Below are positions 9,837 through 24,000 of a stretch of 64,000 nucleotides of DNA, in pieces (positions within the stretch are counted from its first letter, which is position 1; each line of letters opens with the position of its first letter). The position numbers and the translations under genes were made by a program. The notes under the pieces were generated by a model that searched no databases, had not been told where the DNA came from, and saw only the letters and a program-made list of their open reading frames with translations. This DNA is from Paramecium sonneborni (taxonomy: Eukaryota; Ciliophora; Oligohymenophorea; Peniculida; Parameciidae): NCBI GenBank assembly GCA_905182985.1, contig CAJJDN010000015.1:134798-198797 (forward strand), in the 5' to 3' direction.

Positions 9837-11339
9837 ATGAAAATTCGTTATGAGGATTTATATGAAACCAAAAACTAATTATTGGGATAGGGTGCTTTTG
9901 CTTAAGTTTTTTTAGGAGTTAAAAAATCTAATAAATAAAAAGTGGCTGTGAAAATTAGCAATCGAAATCTAGCTATTTCTAAATAAGAAAAAATGATTCT
10001 AAAATAACTCTCACAATTTCGGCATCAAAATGTAGTTCAGCTTTTAGATATATTTGATTAATAAGAAGCTTTATTTATAGTGTAAGAATACTGTTCTGGT
10101 GGAACTTTATATGAAATGATGACAACTAAAACCTTTTCTGAAGAATAAATTGTTAATATAGCTTTATAAGTTGCTCAGGGCATAGCCTTTTTGCATAGTA
10201 AAAACATAGTACATAGAGATATTAAACCAGAAAATATTCTTAGACAAATTGATGAACAGGGAATGGAAGTCTACAAAATTACTGATTTTGGTTTAAGTAG
10301 TGTCAAATTAGATAGAATGACAACTACTAAAGTTGGAACTGCCTATTATGTTGCTCCAGAAATTTTAGATAAATAATAATATGATAAATCTGTAGATATT
10401 TGGGCACTTGGCCTAATTATCGATGAATTACTTCACAAAACACCTTTCTATAATGGCATGTCTGAAGAAGAGGTATTCTTTAAAATTAAAACTACAAATT
10501 ACAATATTAGAGATCAATAATATGCTTAAGCTACTATCTTCGATCATAAAAAAAATGTTATAAAAAGCTTATTATTAAATTCAGTTCAAAAAGACCCAAA
10601 GTTAAGAAAAGATCTCAATTGGATTATTTAAACTCTTAGTGAATATTATCTCCAAAGTCCTAGTAGTTTTGATATACAATAAAATAATAACAACGATAGA
10701 TATCTGTTTACAGATAATTCACTCATTTCTTAATCCACTCTTTGTGAATTAACACAAAATTTTCAGTTACCTACTTATTCTAATGATATACAATCTTAAT
10801 TTTAAGATTGTCCTTTTCATCATCAACCTATCCGATACAGAATGCCAGGAATCAATGATAATGCAGTTACTAATGCATGTTAAAAATGTTTATAAATTTA
10901 TGGAATTTTTGATCAAATGGAATTCTAATCCTATTTATCATAAACAAACTTTGAATTGAATTCCTTCTCAGTAGATTCCTATTTTTCTTAAAATGAAATT
11001 ATTATAGAAGCATTGAGCTATCTAAACTAATTTAAATTATTTTAGGAAAAAGAAAAACTTGTATAAGAATTGAGAAACATTGTTATTAAACATCATAGAA
11101 TTTTAAGATAAGAATACATTCAATATTAAGATGATATTAAATCAATGAACACTAATGCTAAATGGATTAATGAAGCTTTGAAGCTAAATCTAACTATTTC
11201 TCAAGATATGCCAAATAAAATCATTCTTTATCTAACCTCAAAATGTTAAGAAAAAAAAGAAATTACACTTTAAGAATGTAGATAATTTATTAAAGAACAA
11301 CTTAAATTACTTTAATAGTATATTGAGTCTAAATTATGA
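9837..11339 (+). CDS. Serine/threonine protein kinase, CAMK/ULK-like, 500 aa
   Basis: A single-exon gene. The N-terminal kinase domain (about residues 8-270) has the Gly-rich loop GQGAFAQVFLG, lysine in VAVKI, catalytic loop HRDIKPENIL, DFG in ITDFGLS, activation end GTAYYVAPEIL and helix F DIWALG, so it should be active. The C-terminal 230 residues are Q/N-rich, then helical (for example EKEKLVQELRNIVIKHHRIL). The layout, with an N-terminal kinase and a helical C-terminal region, recalls ULK/Atg1 kinases. The sequence does not let me separate that from the large ciliate-specific kinase expansions. It ends at TGA 11337-11339, about 100 bases before the next gene. Confidence 0.85.
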
Positions 11340-11442
11340 AAATTTATTATTATCTATATATTAAATTTAAATATTTTCTAATACAATGAATTGATTCTAA
11401 AATTTTTTAATTAATCAGAATTTTATTTTAATAATTTTTATA

Positions 11443-12282
11443 ATGAAATAAAAAAAATAGTAGTTAGGAGAAATCAATGTTAACAAATAATATAGTGAAT
11501 CATAATTAAGAGAAGTATAATTTTAAATAAGATTAGATAATTTAAAAATTACTAGCAAAAGATGCAAATTATCGAATAGAAATTGCAAAATTAAAAGAGT
11601 AAAACATTGAAACAACTTAAAAATATCATAAAGCCTTAAAGTAAATAGGTGAAATGGAGAAAACACAAAAAAAAGTATTTGAAATAAATTAAAATAGGAT
11701 TAAATGTATATTTAACAAATTGATGGTTTTTTATTGGAAGCTAAAAAGAGATTTGATTAGAATAAAAAATAACAAACTGATCATTATGTTGATGCATTAT
11801 TAGAAATGACCAAATAAAGAGATGAATATCTAAAAAGAAATATTCAACTTGAAATCATGATTAATGAACTGAACGATTAAATTGAAAAATTAAAACGTTA
11901 AACAACAATAATACCATCTGCCAGTTAATAATAATTCAGCAATCCTTTAACTGCAAATGAAGAAGTGATATAAACTGAAAGCTAAGTAAATCATCGTAAA
12001 AAATCATCAATTTATTCAATGAATACTCAAGATTCAATAATAAATGATGAAGAGAAAGAAGATCAATTAATGACATTTCTACATTAACTTGATGAATAAT
12101 AAGCTAATTAATTGTATAGCCTATTCAGTAGCTTAAATAATGATCTCGATTAAAAAACAACCAAGAATGAGTCTGCATTTTAAAACCTAATCTCAAATAT
12201 GAATCAACATCCACTAGTAGAATAATAAAGCACATTCAGTTTTTCACAAAAATGGAATGAAAAGGAAAATCATTACTTTTGA
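11443..12282 (+). CDS. Coiled-coil protein, 264 aa
   Basis: No family recognised. The frame starts MKQKKQQLGEINVNKQYS and stays open to TGA 12280-12282 after removing introns of 22 nt (11515-11536) and 23 nt (11675-11697). The spliced length is a multiple of three. Residues about 20-150 form a charged coiled coil (for example RDEYLKRNIQLEIMINELND). The C-terminal half is polar and Ser/Asn/Gln-rich, with KKSSIYSMNTQDS as a possible phosphosite region. It lies in the same orientation as the kinase before it, but nothing shows a functional link. Confidence 0.7.
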
Positions 12283-12387
12283 TTGATTCTACTAATGTTA
12301 AATAAATATTTAAAATGATTTCCCTAATATAAAATTGATTGAATTAGGAATTAGATTTAATTTAAATTATGAAATGTGAATTTATCT

Positions 12388-12814
12388 TCACAAAACAATT
12401 GATATTTCAGCACATCCAAAGCTTGTTCCCTTGGCATTCTAGAAATAAAATTGAGTGGTGATTTTTCCCTAAAATTAATTAATGATAATATCTTACTGAT
12501 GGTGTATATGTTGGGAAGTTTTATGTTAATGAATAAACAACTTTATCATCCTTATCATAGATTTCATCCTCTGGAAAATCTTCTTAAAAGACATCGACTC
12601 CATTCCATTTAGCTTTTAATTACATATTAGCTAATTCACAATGAGCGTTTGCAGTTCCATAAAGTGTAATAGTTTCATCTACTCCTTTTTATGGTTAGAC
12701 ACTCAATGTTGCTTCTGTAAATACAATATCTGGATTTGCCATGCAATTTGTCACTTTTGTTGGAATTACAGCAAACACTGCAGATACAAGAAGGACTGCT
12801 ATAAGTAGCTTCAT
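12388..12814 (-). CDS. Secreted ML-domain (MD-2-related lipid-recognition/NPC2-like) protein, 132 aa
   Basis: Signal peptide MKLLIAVLLVSAVFA is followed by a short mature protein with an early Cys (TKVTNCMANPDIVF) and strands such as ETITLYGTANAHCEL. A closing pair, GKITTQFYFQNAKG then GCAEISIVL, ends at TGA 12390-12388. One intron of 28 nt (12496-12469) is required. Size, signal peptide, cysteine placement and the terminal hydrophobic strand fit ML-domain proteins, which bind sterols or phospholipids in lysosomes or outside the cell. The family call is from pattern, not alignment. Another in-frame ATG upstream belongs to a different reading frame and is rejected because it gives no signal peptide. 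Confidence 0.65.
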
Positions 12815-12956
12815 TAAATATTTTAAATAATGAGAAGACTATGATTATTTTTGCATTCATAAAATAAAATTACGTAATGAATATTTTTATAGCAATACGT
12901 CACATAAAATAAAAAACCAATGTTTACTTTATTTATTTTTTATATTCAATAATTTA

Positions 12957-13651
12957 ATGTAAATTATATTAATATTGGTTTTTGTACTAACAACACTTTC
13001 CTAATAGACTGATTATGCTTTGTGGATTTAAAATTCAAATTCTTAACTATGGGAAAGAATTGGGGAAATGAAAATATCAAGGTCTAACTTTTAAAATGCA
13101 CAAATTGTCTTAAATTAAAATAAATAGTAAATTATTGATCGTAAAAAAATTAACCAAGTAATAGTAAATAGCTGAATCTAGAATAATTATGCATTGTTGA
13201 AACTATAAAATTAACAAGATGAAAAATCATATATTGCACACATTGATGGAAAATAATTATCTCTTTTTAATCAAAAATCTAATTATTAAGAAATAATTAC
13301 TTTAGTTTTATCTAATAATGATTTATTGTCATTTGATTATGCATTAAAGCCTTTAAAGAAAAATTCGGAAATCTATATTCAAATCAACTTAAAAGAATTG
13401 GAAGTAGCTCCATAAGGTTTAGTACCATAGTTTGAAGAAAAGTCTTCAGAGGAAGAAGAGTAATAAAAACCCTAGGGTATCTTTGGACTAATATTATAAT
13501 ATGTAAACACTATTATTATCAATAGAAATGGTATATCATTATTGGATTTATGGTCTTTTTCTTAGCCGGTCAGGCTGATCCCTAAAAACTAAATGAGACT
13601 GTATAATAAGCTTAAGAACAAGCATAAGCTTAAAGAAGAAGAAATAAATGA
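12957..13651 (+). CDS. EMC10-like ER membrane protein, 215 aa
   Basis: Signal peptide MQIILILVFVLTTLSQQ, a beta-rich lumenal domain (DYALWIQNSNSQLWERIGEM), an acidic stretch (EEKSSEEEEQQKP), then FGLILQYKWYIIIGFMVFFL as a single membrane helix and a short Q-rich cytosolic tail ending QAQRRRNK. This is the plan of EMC10, a subunit of the ER membrane protein complex that inserts tail-anchored and multipass proteins. Introns at 13158-13181 (24 nt) and 13503-13525 (23 nt) restore the frame, and TGA is at 13649-13651. The topology match is good, but the sequence match is weak, so another type I ER protein is possible. Confidence 0.55.
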
Positions 13652-14079
13652 TTAAATTTATTCAAATGTTGTGTAAAATAATTTTTATTAATTAATCAAT
13701 AATCTTTCATTTATTTTAAATAAATTTACTCTTATTAATTCCTCTAAAAATTCAAATCTTATAAAAAATACTCTGAAAATTTGTAGAGTATCATTGAGTA
13801 TTGAAATTGTTTTTAAATAGTTTCAGTTCAATCAGTATAAATATTTAAACAATAGAGGTTAAATAGGTTATTAAAGAAAATTTTCAACAATATATTAATT
13901 ATGAAGAGATCTAATAAATTGTATTTAAAATTTTTATTTTTGAATTGACATTTAATTAATATTAAATGCAAATTAATTGTTAAGAAATTGATTTATCGAT
14001 TCTACTCTTTTCAGTTTTTAGAAAACATTTTTTTCGTGATTAATCTTACTATATAAAATAATCAAAGACATAAATACTG
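13652..14079. other. Intergenic spacer, nothing recognised
   Basis: AT-rich sequence between two plus-strand genes, with TGA in every frame. It presumably holds the promoter of the kinase at 14080. Confidence 0.5.
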
Positions 14080-15266
<1,187 letters not shown>

Positions 15267-15800
15267 TGAAATTTTTTCTTATCCTTTAAAACTATTGATA
15301 TTTTTAATCTAGTCAAATTATAAATTTAATATATTGCAGTATCTCTAAATTTTAAATTACCTTATTTAATTATTCTTCTTACTATTTTTAAAAAATTAAG
15401 ATAAATGTCACTTAAATTTTTTACTTCCAAGACTACATCTAATTTTAAATTTATTAATTATTAGTATTAAACTAGTAAATACTAAATTTCAATTTATTAT
15501 TTTAATTTTATAGGATAAATATAAATAATTTTAAGAAATAATATTCATTCTTCCATGCCTTCAGATTATTACATTAAATATTTCTTTTTTAATGAATTCT
15601 CTTTAATAATGAATTAAAGCAGCAAAACTATAACCAAGATAAACTAAATAAAATGTAAAAAGATTATTTTACCTAAGCATTATATTTCTTTTCCTTAATA
15701 TTAATCTACTTTAAATGTTTCACACTTTTTTAGAGCAAAATATTGCCTTTAAAATATGACTACTTTATTTTCTTAACTCATTAATATTTATTTTGTAAAA
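15267..15800. other. Intergenic region, nothing recognised
   Basis: About 530 bases of AT-rich DNA between two plus-strand genes. No frame carries a recognisable protein and stops are frequent on both strands. Confidence 0.5.
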
Positions 15801-16049
15801 ATGGAAAATTAAAAAAATCAAAAAATATTGTTAAGCACTAATATACAGAAAAACTAAGATTCAAAACTTCATGTTGTTGATTAAATGAATTCAATTACTA
15901 AAGAATATTAAAATATCATGGAAAAATTTTAACAAGAAATTTTTTAAGCTAAAGAAATTAATAAAGAAAAAAATGAAAAAAGATCCGAAAAGCTAAAAAA
16001 TATTCCAACTTTTACTAATTTATTATAAAGAACATAAGTTGAGAGATGA
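15801..16049 (+). CDS. Small charged helical protein, 82 aa
   Basis: A continuous ciliate-code frame without intron, from ATG 15801 to TGA 16047-16049. It begins MENQKNQKILLSTNIQKN. The middle forms a Q/E/K-rich helix (NIMEKFQQEIFQAKEINKEK), followed by NIPTFTNLLQRTQVER. Composition and codon use match the larger coiled-coil genes here. No family recognised. It is short, so it could be chance, but an uninterrupted 83-codon frame without TGA in such DNA, with coding-like composition, favours a gene. Confidence 0.5.
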
Positions 16050-16176
16050 ATTTTATATGTTTTAATTTTTATTTAAATAAATTCGAGTATATCCCTCTTG
16101 AATATTTGTTGAATTAACTAAATTTTAAGTAACTATTTTACAATATAATTATGATTAAAATTAATTAATTACACAA

Positions 16177-17243
16177 TATTTTCATATTTAAGAATGGAGA
16201 TATTAGTAACCTTCGCAATAGAGTTTTGGAAAATAATTACATTCAAACTATATAATTTACATTTACTATATTTAGAATTTTCTCAAATAGTTTTTAAAAT
16301 AATATATTTCTTTGTTAGCTTTATATAATTAACTTTAAATAAAACTCAAGTATATAAAATTAATTAGCAAAGCTTTAATCTTATTTATTTTATGTTAATA
16401 TAATTTATTACAATGATTTAAGTTTATTTTTAGCCAGATCTAATATATTTACTATTAATCAAAATAGAATTTAAAGCACAAATTAAAGTTTCAGATATAA
16501 ATAGGAAAACTCGAAATTCAAAGAAAAAAAGATATATCATTCAGAGCAATATTCTTGAACTTTAATCAGTATAAAGTCACTTATTTTCATTTTGAGTTGA
16601 TGAATTGCAAAAATTCTAAAATAAAAAAATTGAGTCATTAATTGACAATCTCAAAATAATGACAAAAAGTGAAAAATTTTAGTTCTTTAATCAATTTTTG
16701 TTGCTTAAAAAATAGTCAGAATATAGAATATTATCAAATTTAATAACTTTTCCATATATTAATAAATGCTTGTATAAAAATAACACAGATAAATTTAACA
16801 ATTCAGCATTTGGCAAAATAACTAAGCTTTTTACTTATTTAAGTCAAAACTGAATTTTATTTTTTTTAATATTGCGATATTTTTCAAAAATTATTTCTAA
16901 AGTTAACTAAACTAATTAATTTAAAATATCTATTGTTAGAAAAACAAATTAAAGCATTTTTTTAAAAAGGAAAATAATTCTTACTAATATAAATTTAATC
17001 ATTAAGCATCTTATCTAAATTTAAGATATATATGAGTTTTTGCTTAACTATTTCTTAAGAAACTAAAAATAAAACTAATTCTTATATCATTACTAAATAT
17101 AATTATCAATCATAAATAGTTAGTCAAAATAATTAAGTTTTGAAAATATAATGAATTAATTAATTGTGGTATTCAATTGAATATTAATCAATAATGATAA
17201 ATTTATATAATCATAATTTTATAAAAAACATAAATAAACTGAG
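16177..17243. repeat. Direct repeat copy 1 (1,067 bp), abutting an N
   Basis: This block starts TATTTTCATATTTAAGAATG and ends AAATAAACTGAG. The same 1,067 bases recur at 17245-18311, offset by 1,068, with one N between them. In every line I compared the copies were identical, including non-coding positions. Confidence 0.95.
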
Positions 17244-17244
17244 N
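17244..17244. other. Assembly gap (single N)
   Basis: The only ambiguous base in the window sits exactly at the junction of the two identical copies. This is typical of two contigs with overlapping ends being scaffolded without merging the overlap. Confidence 0.95.
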
Positions 17245-18311
17245 TATTTTCATATTTAAGAATGGAGATATTAGTAACCTTCGCAATAGAGTTTTGGAAA
17301 ATAATTACATTCAAACTATATAATTTACATTTACTATATTTAGAATTTTCTCAAATAGTTTTTAAAATAATATATTTCTTTGTTAGCTTTATATAATTAA
17401 CTTTAAATAAAACTCAAGTATATAAAATTAATTAGCAAAGCTTTAATCTTATTTATTTTATGTTAATATAATTTATTACAATGATTTAAGTTTATTTTTA
17501 GCCAGATCTAATATATTTACTATTAATCAAAATAGAATTTAAAGCACAAATTAAAGTTTCAGATATAAATAGGAAAACTCGAAATTCAAAGAAAAAAAGA
17601 TATATCATTCAGAGCAATATTCTTGAACTTTAATCAGTATAAAGTCACTTATTTTCATTTTGAGTTGATGAATTGCAAAAATTCTAAAATAAAAAAATTG
17701 AGTCATTAATTGACAATCTCAAAATAATGACAAAAAGTGAAAAATTTTAGTTCTTTAATCAATTTTTGTTGCTTAAAAAATAGTCAGAATATAGAATATT
17801 ATCAAATTTAATAACTTTTCCATATATTAATAAATGCTTGTATAAAAATAACACAGATAAATTTAACAATTCAGCATTTGGCAAAATAACTAAGCTTTTT
17901 ACTTATTTAAGTCAAAACTGAATTTTATTTTTTTTAATATTGCGATATTTTTCAAAAATTATTTCTAAAGTTAACTAAACTAATTAATTTAAAATATCTA
18001 TTGTTAGAAAAACAAATTAAAGCATTTTTTTAAAAAGGAAAATAATTCTTACTAATATAAATTTAATCATTAAGCATCTTATCTAAATTTAAGATATATA
18101 TGAGTTTTTGCTTAACTATTTCTTAAGAAACTAAAAATAAAACTAATTCTTATATCATTACTAAATATAATTATCAATCATAAATAGTTAGTCAAAATAA
18201 TTAAGTTTTGAAAATATAATGAATTAATTAATTGTGGTATTCAATTGAATATTAATCAATAATGATAAATTTATATAATCATAATTTTATAAAAAACATA
18301 AATAAACTGAG
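17245..18311. repeat. Direct repeat copy 2 (1,067 bp)
   Basis: Second copy of 16177-17243. The sequence after it (AAATACAATAAACGC) is unique and leads into the gene at 18397. If the overlap is an artefact, one copy and the N should be removed, shortening the window by 1,068 bases. Confidence 0.95.
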
Positions 18312-18396
18312 AAATACAATAAACGCAAATTACCTTTTAAAGTTGAAATCAAATTGTGATTTCTAATAAATAATATTAAACAATCAAATTTTTTCT

Positions 18397-18841
18397 ATGA
18401 ATTTCTACCCAATAGATTTTGAAGAATAAGATTAATAAGGTATACAATTTTATAATATTTATAGTTGAAGAACCATAAATTGATTCATCAGAATAATAAA
18501 TATATTTCGATTATGATCAAAGTTTGTAATATGGAGCAGAATAACTTAATACTTTTGATGGATATTTATAAGAGGAGCCTGTCCTTTTATTTAATTTTGC
18601 TGAAGAAGCTCCAAAAAAAAAATCCAAGCCTATTATCAGAAAATCAAAAAAAGTAAAAAAGGCTGATTCAGAAACTGATGTATCATTAGGCAAAAGATCA
18701 AAACAACGTATCACAAATAGTGATTTTTTGAAACTTTAACAATGTTAAAGACTAAAAAGAATAATTACTTAGATGGAATCTCTTCTATAAAATACTAGAA
18801 CTTAGATTCTCAACCAATACATCAAAAATCACTCTTAATGA
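18397..18841 (+). CDS. Acidic protein with C-terminal basic helix, 139 aa
   Basis: ATG at 18397 (MNFYPIDFEEQDQQ), a 25-nt intron at 18440-18464, then an acidic/aromatic region (IYFDYDQSLQYGAEQLNTFD). A basic cluster follows (KKKSKPIIRKSKKVKKAD), then SLGKRSKQRITNSDFLKLQQ and a leucine-spaced helix to the TGA at 18839-18841. An acidic N-terminus, nuclear-localisation-like lysine cluster and basic-helix/zipper-like C-terminus suggest a nuclear DNA-binding or chromatin protein, perhaps bZIP-like. That is inference; the basic region does not show the canonical bZIP Asn/Arg pattern clearly. Confidence 0.6.
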
Positions 18842-19496
18842 AGAACTTTTTTGATTAATTATATCGAGTTATATATTTATAGATTGTATTAATTAAATAC
18901 TCTACAAATATTTTGATTTAACTTCTTAATTGTATAAAATTAGTAAAAATAATGTTCTACAAAACTTCAATATTGCTTATTGTTTTTAATATTTGTGAGT
19001 GAATGCATTTCAAACTTCAATAAAATAACATCATTTTAAATTGATTTATTTGAGAGATAAATTTTATTTTTATATACATTTTATTTGAAATATAGTATAT
19101 TAATATGATGACAGTAAATATATATTTTAAATATTTTGTTTTAATTGCGTATTAAAATTACAAACAATTGAAAAAAATAATAAATATTTAAGTACTGATG
19201 AAGCACTTTATTTGATATATATATAAAAATAAATTTTTTGGTTGATACCAGTTTTATGAAAAATGATTGAAGTTAAATATATGTGATATTTTTTATAAAA
19301 TTGTATAATAGATAAGTTTCAGAATTATTTTAATTTAATAGTAATTCTTAAATAATAGTGATTTATATAAAATGATATGAATGAATTAGTAGAGTATGAA
19401 GTTGTAAGATATTAATAAGCTTAAATTGAAATTATAAATTTATGAAATGGATTGCATTTCTTTGAAAGCAATTAAAATATAAAAAATAATCAAATT
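18842..19496. other. Intergenic region, nothing recognised
   Basis: About 650 bases of very AT-rich sequence with frequent TGA on both strands. It should include the promoter of the MAP kinase gene. I see no distinct motif. Confidence 0.5.
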
Positions 19497-21035
<1,539 letters not shown>

Positions 21036-21093
21036 TAAAATTTTTTTATTCTTTATAAATTACTATTATAATACTCTACAAAATATTAATATT

Positions 21094-24000
21094 TCAAGAA
21101 CACTATTCTTTTTCCATTCTTTCTATCACTTGTTCTTCTAATTGATGGATCATTTTTATTGCATTCCTGTACTCCGATTTTACTTAATATAATTCTACAA
21201 TCTTATCTTACAACTCTTTGTTTAATCTTTCAACAAGTCCAAAATCAGACTAGAATATATAAAAATATTACTTAATATTGTGTAGAATTTTGAAGTTTCT
21301 ACTGTAATTCTTTATTTTTTATTTATTCATATTCAAGTTATTTTTTTAATTAAGTTATTTATGTTGAATAACTCAATCTTTCTGCATCTATATCAATTCC
21401 AGTTGATTTTAATGTTGCTCTCTTTAATAAAGCTAATTCTCGTTTTAAATCTTCAATTTATTATTATCTAACTTTATTATTCACACTTGCTGAATATTAA
21501 GATAATTTAGTTTCAAAAGAAACAATAATTTATTATTTTTCTTATTGTAGATATGAAATTTCACTTTGCAATTTTTAGTTTTCTATTTATAATTATTGAT
21601 AAAGATCAGTTATCTTATTTATTTAACTATTCTGATCTGTAACTTTTTATTAGTCATTTTGTAGTCTAAAATTACTTTAATTTAATCTTTCATTTTTAAT
21701 TTGTAGTTATTTTATTTCTTACATCAAAGTTATTTATTTTTAACTTGACTCTTATAACTAAGTTTATAAAGAGGTATTCTATTGTTTTATTAAATGGAGT
21801 TCATATAAGATCTTCTTATATTAATCATCATATTGATTGATTGGCTATTACTCTATATAAGTTTCAACACTTTTAGATTATTCATATTATGATTGCTTTT
21901 ATTATGATTATTATATTTAAAGTTATTTTTTTTAATCTGAGCTTAATCTTAATTCATTATATTTTTATTAAATATGCTCTAGATCTTCTATTGCAAATTT
22001 GAACTTTTATTCTAATTCCAATTCTTTAACTTTTGTTTATTTTAATTAATTTTATAATTAGAATATTTAATTCTATTAAATATTGACTTCATTTTGTAGT
22101 GTCTCAATCTATTATCTATACTCTTCTAGATTTATTTCATTTTCTTCTTATCCAGATTTTAAATTAATTTCTTAATCATTCATTTATTATTGCATCATTT
22201 ATCTGTTTTCTTATAATCTTTTAATTTAAATTTACAAAGAATTTATTTCTTATAATTAATTGAAATTTTCAGTCTCCAATTACTTAATTTATTCATTTGA
22301 TTATTAATTAGATTTTTTTTCTAAATTATTCTTATTTTCATTTATTTATATTAGTTTTAATTTCAATTAATCTATTTCATTTTATTAATTGATAATCTTT
22401 TTATTCTATTAATCGATTGTTCTTTGTTAATTAAGATTACTCTAAGTTGTATCATTTGCTTATTTCTATTGATGAATAGTGATTTCAGTTTTTAATTTTT
22501 AATAATCGGTCTATATTTAATATAATTAAGAGCCAAGTAAATCATTATTTTATCTTAATTATTCAATTAATTTTTCATTTTAAATTTAATTTGAATTTGA
22601 AATTTAACCTTTTAATTCATCATATTTTGATTTCCAATCTACTGTTTCCTCTAAAACAATAGATTCCTAAATTTATCTATATTATTAATGAGGAATGATA
22701 TAAGGTTTTGAATATCTATCTCTTAATAATTCTTCATATTTTGATTGCCAAAGGCTAATTTATTTTCTTAAATCTTCCTCTGAAGTTAATTAACTCTTAT
22801 CATTAGAACTCAATAAGTCTACTTTTGATTTTACTACCCTTAAAGGAGTATAATAATTTTATCCATTCTTATTTGAAGTATAAAGTGAACAATTATAATA
22901 TTTTCCTTTTATCTCATCGGTTGAAACAAAAGATACATTAGGTTTATTCAAACTTTTACTTGCATTTTTTACTTTAGGAGAATTAAAATTTTCATTATTT
23001 TAGATAACTTAATTCCTCTAAATAACTGATTCTGATTATCTCTTTATTTCTTCCTGATTAAAGTTTTATTATTATATTCTCTTTATTTAATTCTAAAGAT
23101 TAAAAACTTCTTATTGATATTGTAATTATAATTTTTATTTCTCATTTCCTTAAGTTGTTAATTCTTATTATAACTTTCTAATTAAATTTTAATTATCTAA
23201 CAATTTGTTATCTAATTTCTTGTTTTCATTCTCTAATTGCTATATTTCATATTATTTATTAATTAATGATTGTTCAAATCTTCCTGAATCTGTAGAAGAT
23301 TTATTAATATTTTATTTAAGTTCAACTTATATTTATCCTAAATCTTTTATTTTTTATCTTAATTCAGAGTTTTCTTAATTTTTTTAGGTAGCTTAACTCT
23401 CTAACTACTTAATCATTTAATTAAGGCGATTAATTTCTTTTTCATAGTCTTATATTATTTTTTCCATATTTTCTTTTTCTTCTTTTTATTACCTAATTTA
23501 CTAATTTAAAACATCCATAGATTTTAGTAGCTGATTTAAATATTCACTATCATTTCTAACTTGATTGGAAAATTAATTCAATTAAGATACTTAAGTTTGT
23601 TAACGATTGTTAGCTTTATAGTTTTATAATTCCATTTCCTTCTCATCAAAGTTTTTTTGTATATTTTATAATTTGATCTGCAATTATGCAATAACTAGTT
23701 TTTACTATTCAATTTATTTAAGTAATTCTTCATTAATTTGTGATAATGACTTAACTTTATTTGCATCATTTTGATTTTAATTAATAGACTCTATTTGATC
23801 TTATAATTATATTCTCGACATTTTTAGTTCATTTTATAAATGCCTAATTTGATCATTTAGCAATTAATTCTCCTTTAAATAATTTTTTAAATTATTCTCT
23901 TAAATTTCTTTCGATCTCTCCTATTACTACATTAATTCTTCATTTCTTCTTTCCAGTGTCTGTACTAAATTTGGATTAATTAAATTTTAATTATTAGACT

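Larger units (their letters stand above)
16050..18396. other. Gene-poor region containing the duplicated 1,067-bp block
   Basis: Apart from the repeat copies this holds only short spacers. Within each copy one plus-strand stretch reads weakly coding (KIEFKAQIKVSDINRKTRNS) and could be extended with a 28-nt intron, but it lacks a start and is soon stopped. I treat it as a remnant or chance. Confidence 0.4.

Noticed and set aside
16177..18311. Transposon with long direct repeats
   Set aside because: There are no terminal inverted repeats, no transposase frame and no target-site duplication; the N at the junction favours an assembly overlap.
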